A stretch of DNA of 6,563 nucleotides from Xanthobacteraceae bacterium (GCA_030043175.1 JASHYD010000015.1:1-6563); one strand, 5' to 3'. Counted from the first letter of the stretch, positions 1 to 5,013 are shown. Translations and numbers: made by a program. The notes: a model not told the origin generated them from the sequence alone.

Positions 1-1005
1 GAAAGTCGGCTCCCCACCCATGGTGAGGCGTACGTCCCTGGCCGAGAGATCGGAATCGACGCTCTCGCCCAACGCGTCGAGAGCCTCCCACGCGGTATCA
101 GAAAACGGGTACGTGACCCGCGGATGCTCGGCGATGCGAGACACTCGCATCTCGAAAGAGAAATCAACCTCCGCGAAATCGACCGCTCCGGTAATGGGTG
201 CAGCCGAGCGGTAATGCGGCGTCGCGGCGAGTGGCAGATGGCCCTCGCCGCAAAGGAGGCCCGAGGTCGGATCGAACCCGACCCAGCCTGCGCCCGGGAC
301 GTACGCTTCGGCCCACGCGTGCAGATCGGTGAAGTCTTGGTCGGCGCCAGGCGGGCCATCGAGCGCCTTCACGTCGGGGCGCAGTTGGATGAGGTAGCCG
401 GAAACGAAACGCGCCGGCACGCCGATGTGACGCAGAATCTGGACGAGCAGCCAGCCGCTGTCGCGGCACGATCCGCAGCCCGCTTCGAGCGTCTCATCGG
501 GCGCCTGTACGCCAGGCTCCATGCGGGTGATGTAGCGGATCTTGCGGTGGAGTTCTTGGTTGAGCGAGACGAGGTAATCCACTGTGTTAGCGGGCCCGCG
601 CGACAGCCCGGAAAGAAACGCTTTCAGGAGTGGACCTGGCGGCTCCGGCTCGAGGAACACAGCCAAATCGGTGTAGAGTTCCTCCGGATATTGGAACGGA
701 AACCGTCCGGCATAAGGCTCAACGAAAAAATCGAACGGATTGATGACCTGCATGTCGGCCACCAGATCGACCGCGATCACAAACTCCGTGGTCCTTTCCG
801 GAAACACCAGCCGGGCGGCCCAATTGCCATGGGGGTCCTGCTGCCAGTTCACGAAGTGCGCGGAGGGCTGGACCTTGAGTGCATAGCTCTTGATCGGCGT
901 GCGGCAATGGGGCGCCGGGCGCAGGCGGATCACCTGCGGACTAAGGCTGACGGGTCGATCGTAGCGATAACTGGTAACATGGTGGAGGCCGACAAGAATT
1001 GACAT
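1..1005 (-). CDS. Large transglutaminase-like protein (DUF2126 class), N-terminal part
   Basis: The reading frame is open from an ATG at 1005 to the left edge, 335 codons without a stop, so this is the N-terminal part of a longer protein. Residues 1 to about 90 match the bacterial transglutaminase N-terminal domain (start [20 protein letters not shown]). Residues about 150-260 form a transglutaminase core with a plausible Cys-His-Asp triad: Cys180 in [11 protein letters not shown], His229 in DLHAWAEAY and Asp245 in [10 protein letters not shown]. The last visible residues, [11 protein letters not shown], are typical of the start of the DUF2126 region, so the full protein is probably about 1,100 residues. 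No signal peptide is visible, which suggests a cytoplasmic protein. Family members usually sit with a circularly permuted ATP-grasp protein and an alpha-E protein; such partners would lie left of the window. An AGGG motif lies just upstream of the ATG. The true substrate is not known. A long plus-strand ORF opposite it (124-1002) is a shadow. Confidence 0.93.
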   Translation of the reverse strand, partial: MSILVGLHHVTSYRYDRPVSLSPQVIRLRPAPHCRTPIKSYALKVQPSAHFVNWQQDPHGNWAARLVFPERTTEFVIAVDLVADMQVINPFDFFVEPYAGRFPFQYPEELYTDLAVFLEPEPPGPLLKAFLSGLSRGPANTVDYLVSLNQELHRKIRYITRMEPGVQAPDETLEAGCGSCRDSGWLLVQILRHIGVPARFVSGYLIQLRPDVKALDGPPGADQDFTDLHAWAEAYVPGAGWVGFDPTSGLLCGEGHLPLAATPHYRSAAPITGAVDFAEVDFSFEMRVSRIAEHPRVTYPFSDTAWEALDALGESVDSDLSARDVRLTMGGEPTF

Positions 1006-1097
1006 GGAACGCCCTGGTGTTGCCCGGACTGTCCCACGCTCCCGCTTGGGGTGGTAGGCAGGGAACTGCCCGGGAATTCGCAGCGACAACGCTTACG

Positions 1098-1115
1098 CGC
1101 GGCGTTGACGCCGCG
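1098..1115. repeat. Perfect hairpin, 7-bp stem
   Basis: CGCGGCG (1098-1104) pairs perfectly with CGCCGCG (1109-1115) around a TTGA loop. It lies about 90 bp upstream of the transglutaminase start and 35 bp from the larger palindromic element, so it may be part of one repeat block. No T-run follows on either strand, so it does not look like an intrinsic terminator. Confidence 0.5.
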
Positions 1116-1149
1116 GTCTGTAGAGCGCGTCCCGATCGTCTGGATGCTC

Positions 1150-1256
1150 GTAGGGCGGGCAAAAGCACACCGCCCGCTACGGGCCTGATAACACGCTCTG
1201 GGGTGCCCACCAAAGCGCCTTGGTGGGGACCGCGCGCGGCGATTTGCCCGCCCTAC
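1150..1256. repeat. Palindromic intergenic element with 14-bp perfect inverted repeats
   Basis: GTAGGGCGGGCAAA (1150-1163) recurs as its exact reverse complement at 1243-1256, enclosing 79 bp. Inside lie two more foldbacks. CGTAG-GG-CGGGC pairs with GCCCGCTACG near 1149-1180. GGTGCCCACCAA (1202-1213) pairs with TTGGTGGGGACC (1220-1231) with one mismatch around AGCGCC. From memory, GTAGGGyGGGCAAA and GTGCCCACC motifs are common extragenic repeats in Bradyrhizobium and Rhodopseudomonas genomes. The element may be a REP- or MITE-like family member, or act as an mRNA-stabilising or terminating structure between the flanking minus-strand genes. No open frame inside is worth calling. Confidence 0.75.
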
Positions 1257-1585
1257 AGGTGATTCCAGTCAATCGAAAACCGCTCCGACGTTTGCCATGC
1301 AAGTCGCGGGCCGGGAAGACGATGCGACTTCAGCTGAGGCTCTCAGCGTTATGGCCCTTCTCGCATTTTGATGCGATGCGACTGTGAAGGTGCAGCGTTG
1401 CCTAAGATTTAGATGGCAGGCTGGACTGGCGGCGGCGCCTGCGTATCCATGCTGCCGCGGACCTGGGGGAAACTGCCCCTGGATCAGGCTTAAGAAGCCA
1501 CCGATCTAGCCCACAAACGCAAAACGAGCCTTTTTTGACGATAAGGCGAAATCTTGGTGTGATGCTCGTATAGGCACACTCCAAA

Positions 1586-2539
1586 TTACTTGATCGCTTG
1601 CGGGTTGATCGGCGAGCCGGTGGCGCCCGTGATCACAAGCGGCGGGCCGCAGAAGAAGAACTCGTAGACGCCATCGCGGGTGCAATTTTCGGCAAGCTCT
1701 TTCAAGTAGAACATCTCCCCCATGGTCAGCCCCATGGCGGGGATGACCACCCAGTGCCAGGGCTGGTTCGCTTCCATCGTTTCATTGGGGCGTACCTCGA
1801 CACCCCACGTATCGGAGCAGATGGCGGCGATCTCCTTTTCCTGGCACCAGTAGCAGTTCTCGAATTTGACGCCCGGAGCATCGCCGCCCGCGAAGGTACC
1901 CCAGCCCTGCTTAAGGCATTTCTCCAGCTGTCCGGTGCGGATGATGACAAAATCGCCGCGGCCGACCGCGACGTTGTGGGCGCGCGCGCAGGCGTCAAGC
2001 TCGGCGTTCGAAATGCCATAGCCGTCCGGCAAGCACTCGACATTCTTGAACCGCGCGACGTCGAGCAGCACGCCGCGCCCGACCATTTTGTTGCGCGAAT
2101 GCTCAATGCCGAGTTTGCCCAGGCCGTTGCTATCGACGAGCCGGGCGTCATGGCCGTTATACATCCTCTCCTCGTAGAAGATGTGGCCGAGCGAGTCCCA
2201 GTGGGTCGCGCATTGCACCGGCATATTGATCGCGTCATCGGCGTAGCGGATATTGGGGACCACGTCCTGGCGTCCCGCCACCGCGTCGGTGCCGGTCGCC
2301 AGCATGGTGTGGATCGGGTTCCAACGGCCGCCGAACAGGCCTGTCTGGGGCCCTTTGCGATCGAGTGGGATTCCGAGCGCAAATACCCGGCCGGTCTGGA
2401 TCAGGGTTGCGGCTTTGACGATGTCTTCCGGCCGGACGTGATTGAGGGTGCCGATCTGGTCGTCCTCGCCCCAGCGGCCCCAGTTCTTGAGCTTTTCGGA
2501 CGCCTCGGCGATCGCTTGTCTGTCGACCGTGATGTTCAT
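1586..2539 (-). CDS. Cyclase-family metal-dependent hydrolase (kynurenine formamidase-like)
   Basis: This 317-residue protein begins MNITVDRQAIAEASEKLKNW and belongs to the cyclase family (PF04199), which includes kynurenine formamidases and related metal-dependent amide or ester hydrolases. Visible family features are the metal-site motif QCATHWDSLGHIF (His113, Asp115, His119), VGRGVLLDV near residue 153, GDFVIIRTG near 195, SDTWGVEVRPNE near 242 and PWHWVVIPAMGLTMGE near 260. The length is normal. I chose the ATG at 2539 because homologues start close to the GRWGEDDQIGTLN segment. The frame stays open up to 2926, but that upstream part is transposon remnant, not enzyme. The start has only a weak purine stretch (AGGAAAG) about 17 nt upstream. 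The substrate is not evident; assignment to tryptophan breakdown would be a guess, as no other pathway gene is present. Confidence 0.93.
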   Translation of the reverse strand: MNITVDRQAIAEASEKLKNWGRWGEDDQIGTLNHVRPEDIVKAATLIQTGRVFALGIPLDRKGPQTGLFGGRWNPIHTMLATGTDAVAGRQDVVPNIRYADDAINMPVQCATHWDSLGHIFYEERMYNGHDARLVDSNGLGKLGIEHSRNKMVGRGVLLDVARFKNVECLPDGYGISNAELDACARAHNVAVGRGDFVIIRTGQLEKCLKQGWGTFAGGDAPGVKFENCYWCQEKEIAAICSDTWGVEVRPNETMEANQPWHWVVIPAMGLTMGEMFYLKELAENCTRDGVYEFFFCGPPLVITGATGSPINPQAIK

Positions 2540-2558
2540 GAGAGATCGTTCTGCTTTC

Positions 2559-2710
2559 CTAAATGTGCGCACATGTGATCCACGGCAGCTCCGCTTTGTG
2601 ATGCGCATTCCAGCGGAGCTTGATAGCTGGCATAGACGGCCTCGCCAGCCGTATGCATGCGATGCCTGATCCGGCGTCGGACCGAGCGTAATAGTGTGGC
2701 CAAGGATCAA
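2559..2710 (-). pseudogene. tnpB: TnpB N-terminal remnant (IS607-associated)
   Basis: A TTG at 2710 overlaps the TGA of the preceding tnpA piece (TTGA), an overlap typical of translationally coupled transposon genes. It opens LILGHTITLGPTPDQ, which resembles the start of TnpB proteins of the type ILAHKIALDPTPEQ. The likeness then ends. After a frameshift and loss of sequence, another frame (2624-2559) reads KLRWNAHHKAELPWI, resembling the TnpB segment LRRQLNAIKREQFPW, before a TAG at 2561-2559. The RuvC catalytic core and zinc finger are gone. The assignment rests on two short matches and is moderate. TnpB proteins are RNA-guided nucleases of IS200/IS605 and IS607 elements. Confidence 0.5.
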
Positions 2711-2896
2711 TTCCGGACATCGTCTGCCAACACTTCTCTCAACTTCTTGCGGTAGTTGCAGCATCGCCTTGGAATAGGCCCGACGCCCTGACGGTGTGCG
2801 TTCCGGTTTGAGCGGGCCTTCGCGGTCCGAGCGCTGAAGCGTCTTGACGCCAACACCGAGATGGGCCGCCGCATTGCCCGTTGAAAAGGTGCTCAT
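2707..2896 (-). pseudogene. tnpA: IS607-type serine recombinase TnpA remnant, internally deleted
   Basis: The ATG at 2896 opens a MerR-type helix-turn-helix of the IS607 TnpA kind: about 46 residues beginning MSTFSTGNAAAHLGVGVKTL and ending near GRRAYSKAML. VKTLQRSDREGPLKP followed by RTPSGRRAY is diagnostic in my reading; the usual Trp in QRWDREG is Ser here. The resolvase domain with its catalytic Ser should follow but is absent. Instead, about 2755-2765 marks a jump to another frame, where YRKKLREVLADDVRN and a TGA (2709-2707) resemble an IS607 TnpA C-terminus. A MerR-family regulator is the alternative reading of the first piece, but the tnpB start directly after it favours the transposon. 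The HTH assignment is fairly sure, the C-terminal piece less so. Confidence 0.65.
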
Positions 2897-2968
2897 GGCG
2901 CGCATAGTTAGCACGTTCGAGCGCATTTTCGATACCCAGACGAACCTTCAAAATAGGGCTTACCGCAG

Positions 2969-3157
2969 CTAGCGGAATTCACTGCGCAACAGCCGCGAAG
3001 ATCGCCCCTTGATCGCTTTGACTAGGCGATGCACGCCGAATTGCGGATCGACATCAATCAAGAGGTGAACGTGATCCGGCATAACCTCCGCCCCAATCAA
3101 GATGCTGTCCGTCTCCTCGATAACCTCCAGTACAAAGAGGAGCAGAACCGGCCTCCG
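2969..3157 (-). pseudogene. tnpA: IS200-type Y1 transposase TnpA fragment (middle part)
   Basis: The frame reads RRPVLLLFVLEVIEETDS, then GAEVMPDHVHLLIDVDP, then LVKAIKGRSSRLLRSEF before a TAG at 2971-2969. The HUH-type metal-binding motif is clear as HVH in MPDHVHLL (codons at 3073-3065), and VKAIKGRSSRLLR is the conserved helix after it. RRPVL resembles the KYRRPVL of the N-terminal strand. About 60 of the usual 130-150 residues remain. The first strand and the C-terminal region with the catalytic tyrosine are absent, so the protein would be inactive. The end after SEF coincides with loss of likeness to the family, which suggests truncation by the neighbouring IS607-like insertion or by deletion. 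Confidence 0.8.
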
Positions 3158-3163
3158 GCCGGT
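3147..3163. repeat. Perfect hairpin, 7-bp stem with 3-nt loop
   Basis: ACCGGCC (3147-3153) pairs with GGCCGGT (3157-3163) around TCC. It lies at the upstream edge of the Y1 transposase fragment and 9 bp from the larger end-type hairpin, so it probably belongs to the same insertion sequence. Confidence 0.45.
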
Positions 3164-3172
3164 GCGCTCTAA

Positions 3173-3194
3173 ACCCCCGCCTAAAGGCCGGGGT
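3173..3194. repeat. IS200/IS605-type end hairpin
   Basis: ACCCC-C-GCC (3173-3181) pairs with GGC-C-GGGGT (3186-3194) around TAAA with a single C-C mismatch. Imperfect GC-rich hairpins with a TTTA or TAAA loop are recognised by Y1 transposases at IS200/IS605 ends. The neighbouring HUH transposase fragment supports this identity. It lies 72 bp past the stop of the exonuclease gene; on the minus strand it is not followed by a T-run. Confidence 0.6.
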
Positions 3195-3266
3195 GCGTCG
3201 CTCGCTTTGATCGCCCAATCCGGATGTGCGTGAATGCCGAAACGGCCGTTCGACTGGCGCCATCGG

Positions 3267-4010
3267 CTACTTCGCCGGTGCCAAGTTCCTGAGGTACGGC
3301 TTCGTGCCTTCTCTCGCTTCTATGAACTCTGCCAAACTGCGCTCGCTTGCCTCGTATCCATCGTGATTTAGACGCCCCCGGAACAGCTCGTAGCGCAACC
3401 AGATGCGATACGTGTTGACGACATCGCTCTCGCAGTAGTGGGCGATCTCCTTGACGTTCCCCTCCAAAAAAAATCGGTGCACTTCACTGCCGTCCATCCC
3501 GTCCGGCTTGCCTGGTAATCCCATCACTTTACTCATCTCATTCAACGACGCTTTCGCCTGTGCGCCGAATGAGGACAGCGCGTCACAAAGATCGAGGGCG
3601 TCTTCTGTGTATCGATTGAAATATAAGCGTGAAGCCAAACCAGGTGCTGACACGTGGTTGACCATTGCCCGATACCGAAGAACTGGCAAGTCAAAGGTGT
3701 TTCCATTGAAAGTAATGAGCTGCGGATTGAGTTCAGCAATCTTGTCAACGAACGCAGTGATCAGCTCCTTTTCAGACCGTTCTCCGACATGCGGTGCCCC
3801 GAGCGCATCTACTGACCAGCGCCCCGGGTCATGATGCGCCACCAAAGCGCCAATGCAGACGATCGAGTGATAAATGTGTTTCGGGAACTTATCGCCGATC
3901 GCCTCTCTAATCTCATGGTCGGTCTTACCGCTCAGACCGTTTGCGGCCGCAAACGCCTGCAGATCTGGCACCGTCTCCAAATCCCAAACAATGACGTTTC
4001 CGTTCACCAA
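3267..4010 (-). CDS. DEDDy 3'-5' exonuclease, PolB-exonuclease-like
   Basis: The product of up to 247 residues matches the predicted 3'-5' exonuclease family related to the proofreading domain of family B DNA polymerases (PF10108). The RNase H-fold motifs are present: Exo I VWDLETVPDL (Asp10, Glu12), Exo II ITFNGNTFDLPVLRYR (Asp107) and Exo III HYCESDVVNTY (Tyr192 and Asp196, the Y-x3-D form). All four acidic residues and the tyrosine are intact, so the enzyme should be active on single-stranded or frayed DNA ends; its true substrate is unknown. The start is doubtful: TTG at 4010 or GTG at 4007, with no clear Shine-Dalgarno sequence, because an IS end hairpin begins six bases upstream. The family usually starts with ATG a few residues before VWDLET, so the native start has probably been displaced. 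A T8 run (A8 at 3466-3473) encodes the RFFLEG segment. Transposon remnants lie on both sides. Confidence 0.92.
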   Translation of the reverse strand: MVNGNVIVWDLETVPDLQAFAAANGLSGKTDHEIREAIGDKFPKHIYHSIVCIGALVAHHDPGRWSVDALGAPHVGERSEKELITAFVDKIAELNPQLITFNGNTFDLPVLRYRAMVNHVSAPGLASRLYFNRYTEDALDLCDALSSFGAQAKASLNEMSKVMGLPGKPDGMDGSEVHRFFLEGNVKEIAHYCESDVVNTYRIWLRYELFRGRLNHDGYEASERSLAEFIEAREGTKPYLRNLAPAK

Positions 4011-4015
4011 ATTTT

Positions 4016-4058
4016 CAGCGCGCGGAAGCCTCGCCCTTTAGGACGAGGAAGCGCGCTG
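4016..4058. repeat. IS605-like end hairpin (tnpA side)
   Basis: CAGCGCGC (4016-4023) pairs perfectly with GCGCGCTG (4051-4058). After an internal bulge, CCTCG (4029-4033) pairs with CGAGG (4044-4048) and CC with GG around TTTA. The bulged, TTTA-looped form fits Y1 transposase recognition hairpins. It overlaps the last codons of the tnpA remnant and begins six bases from the TTG start of the exonuclease. Confidence 0.7.
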
Positions 4059-4190
4059 CCTCTGTTACTCGACATCCTGCTTGATGATCGCCAACGCAGC
4101 GCCGCCGGCTGACACAGCGAAATAGGCCGGCGACCAGAAAACGTCGTCGCGATAGCGAGGAGCGACGTCTGGCCGGGTCCTGCGAAGCAT
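4038..4190 (-). pseudogene. tnpA: IS200/IS605 Y1 transposase TnpA, C-terminal fragment
   Basis: The minus-strand frame reads RYRDDVFWSPAYFAVSAGG and then AALAIIKQDVE before a TAA at 4067-4065. FWSPAYF and the following Gly-Gly are the conserved pre-catalytic segment of Y1 transposases (LWSPSYFVxSxGG). The catalytic tyrosine is expected in IIKQYVE, but here it is Asp (IIKQDVE). A stop codon replaces the next residue, while QRQRASSS and a second stop (4040-4038) still follow in frame, so the original end was probably there. The HUH half is absent. This fragment and the one at 2969-3157 cover different parts of the family, but they lie in the wrong order to be a simple split of one gene. Confidence 0.75.
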
Positions 4191-4597
4191 CCGACGTCGG
4201 CATTTCCTCCACGTGATGTCGCACGTTCTCGTGCGGCATTACGGGGAGATCTACGTCGCAGATGTGAGCCCGAAGAAGCTGGCAAAGACACCGATGGCGA
4301 AAGGCGTGCACGACGCCGGCTGGTCGATGCTCCGCAACATGCCGTCGTGCAAGTCGATAGCGACAGGCGGTGTGATGCGCGTCGTTCCCGAGCGGTAAAG
4401 TTCCCAAGCGTGCTCGGTTTGTGAGTGCATTCCCGCCAGCAGCTCGAAAGGGTCGGGTGCGCTTTAAGTGAGGCAGTGCAGACGTGATGAATGCGGGACG
4501 TTGCATGGTCGCGACATCAACGGTGCTCAGAATATCGAAATTGCGGGGTGGAACATCGCCCCCCGGCAGGGGAAATCCCGCCCCGTTCAGGGCGGGG
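4183..4597 (+). pseudogene. tnpB: TnpB C-terminal remnant with two nonsense codons
   Basis: One plus-strand frame carries the C-terminal part of a TnpB RNA-guided nuclease: RRRHFLHVMSHVLVRHYGE, IYVADVSPKKLAKTPMAKGV, HDAGWSMLRNM, VMRVVPER, then a TAA (4396-4398), SSQACSVCECIP, a second TAA (4465-4467), and VRQCRRDECGTLHGRDINGA. Both stops lie in the same frame as the likeness, so they are nonsense changes and not frameshifts. The first probably replaces the Tyr of RYSSQ. Zinc-ribbon cysteines remain (CSVC at 4411-4422; CRRDEC at 4477-4494), as does the RuvC-III aspartate of RDIN (4513-4515). The RuvC-II position reads VADVS, without the usual EDL glutamate. The N-terminal half and RuvC-I are deleted. 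The frame stays open to 4788 past the element end, which has no meaning. Confidence 0.82.
4577..4596. repeat. IS605-like end hairpin (tnpB side)
   Basis: CCCGCCC (4577-4583) pairs perfectly with GGGCGGG (4590-4596) around CGTTCA, directly after the TnpB C-terminal codons. In IS200/IS605 elements this is the place of the right-end hairpin and of the 3' part of the TnpB guide RNA scaffold, so a decayed omega-RNA could end here. No TnpB in the window could use it. Confidence 0.6.
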
Positions 4598-4598
4598 A

Positions 4599-4796
4599 TC
4601 AGTTTTGCGCTGATGCCTTCGGATCACGACATGCGATCATCCTTGCGCCCTCCCTGTACTGGATCAGATCCTTGGGATACAGCCTGACGGCGGTTTCATA
4701 TGCAGCCCGGCCGACAATCAAGTTGCCAGCACAGGCTATGACTTCGTCGTCTGAATTGGCACGAATCACCCGGAAGGGAAGGTTTTGAGGCAGCAT
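4599..4796 (-). CDS. Small conserved-looking hypothetical protein
   Basis: The 65-residue product begins MLPQNLPFRVIRANSDDEVI and continues with an Ala-rich helix-like part and AVRLYPKDLIQYREGARMI. The ATG at 4796 has a strong Shine-Dalgarno sequence, AAGGAAGAG, seven bases upstream, the best ribosome binding site in the window. From memory, short proteins of the pattern FRVIRSNG-DEVIARA-L-A--A-Y-EAV-LYP-D-IELR-GARVI are frequent hypothetical proteins in Bradyrhizobium and relatives; none has a function I know. The last residues (CRDPKASAQN) go beyond that pattern, and the stop overlaps the right edge of the IS605-like remnant, so the native C-terminus may have been replaced by the insertion. 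No membrane segment or signal peptide is visible. Confidence 0.72.
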   Translation of the reverse strand: MLPQNLPFRVIRANSDDEVIACAGNLIVGRAAYETAVRLYPKDLIQYREGARMIACRDPKASAQN

Positions 4797-5013
4797 TGGC
4801 TAGCTCTTCCTTGACGTCGGAGCCTGTCTTAGAACATAACAAGAACGTCCGGTCAAGCAGCTGTGGGAGGTATTGCCGGATTGCGATCATCGCAGTCGCT
4901 CGCAAGCTTTTGATCGCACCCTGGCGATATCTCGAGGCCGGCTTCCTGCCTGACGGCGCCATTCTGAAGATGTGACAATCGCTGGGGGAAGGGAACGTTA
5001 CCGAGGTGGATGT
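4797..5013. other. Intergenic region, no gene seen
   Basis: This stretch should hold the promoter of the small minus-strand gene starting at 4796, but I cannot place boxes reliably. A minus-strand ORF crossing it (4696-5040, 114 codons) lacks a ribosome binding site and overlaps the better-supported gene in another frame, so I leave it out. Confidence 0.5.

Larger units (their letters stand above)
1006..1585. other. Intergenic region, 580 bp, without a convincing gene
   Basis: Short ORFs here (minus 941-1213, plus 999-1262, minus 1402-1584) are rich in Arg, Ser and Pro, lack ribosome binding sites and match no family I know. The part from about 1098 to 1256 is dense in hairpins and repeats, listed separately. 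A small hairpin, TCGCAT-TTTG-ATGCGA, lies at 1361-1376. The promoter of the transglutaminase gene should lie in this region, probably between 1006 and 1150, but I cannot place -35 and -10 boxes with confidence. Nor do I see a clear terminator for the cyclase gene that ends at 1586. Confidence 0.6.
2559..2950 (-). mobile_element. IS607-like element remnant (tnpA-tnpB)
   Basis: Reading on the minus strand, three pieces follow in the order expected for an IS607-family element. First comes the N-terminal DNA-binding part of the serine-recombinase transposase (from 2896), then a short piece resembling its C-terminus (2754-2707), then overlapping TnpB N-terminal pieces (2710-2559). The serine-recombinase catalytic core and nearly all of TnpB are missing, so it cannot move by itself. 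Element ends could not be located; the limits given are those of recognisable coding remnants plus a short flank. Confidence 0.6.
2969..3194 (-). mobile_element. IS200/IS605-type element remnant
   Basis: The remnant consists of a Y1 transposase fragment (3157-2969) and, just upstream on the same strand, two hairpins at 3147-3163 and 3173-3194. The second has the CCCC-GCC-TAAA-GGC-GGGG form often seen at the ends of IS200/IS605 elements. It adjoins the IS607-like remnant on one side and the 3' end of the exonuclease gene on the other. Exact ends are not defined, and these elements make no target duplications that would reveal them. Confidence 0.65.
4011..4604. mobile_element. Internally deleted IS605-like element
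   Basis: The element shows the classic IS605 layout in shortened form: an end hairpin (4016-4058), the C-terminal part of a Y1 tnpA on the minus strand (to about 4190), the C-terminal part of tnpB on the plus strand (from about 4183), and an end hairpin (4577-4596). The 5' halves of both divergent genes, which should lie in the middle, are missing. I therefore infer one internal deletion with its join near 4160-4190. The outer limits are estimated from the hairpins and from where flanking host genes begin. It is inactive by deletion, by nonsense codons in tnpB and by loss of the TnpA tyrosine. Confidence 0.72.

Noticed and set aside
124..1002. Plus-strand ORF of 292 codons
   Set aside because: It lies opposite the transglutaminase frame, which has clear domains and catalytic residues. 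The plus-strand product is rich in Arg, Glu and His as expected of an antisense shadow in high-GC DNA.
1402..1584. Minus-strand ORF of 60 codons just after the cyclase
   Set aside because: TTG start without ribosome binding site, Arg-rich tail, no family likeness.
1598..2578. Plus-strand ORF of 326 codons
   Set aside because: It is the antisense shadow of the cyclase gene and has no recognisable domain.
3054..3263. Minus-strand ORF of 69 codons following the exonuclease
   Set aside because: It runs through the IS end hairpin and across the Y1 transposase fragment in the wrong frame; the HVH motif is in another frame.
4015..4506. Minus-strand ORF of 163 codons
   Set aside because: It overlaps the tnpA and tnpB remnants in a frame without any likeness; low-complexity, Arg- and His-rich product.
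2969..4604. Composite transposon carrying the exonuclease gene as cargo
   Set aside because: The flanking remnants are of different or incompatible parts, no matched ends or target duplications are visible, and IS200/IS605 elements do not normally form composites. It remains possible but is not supported.
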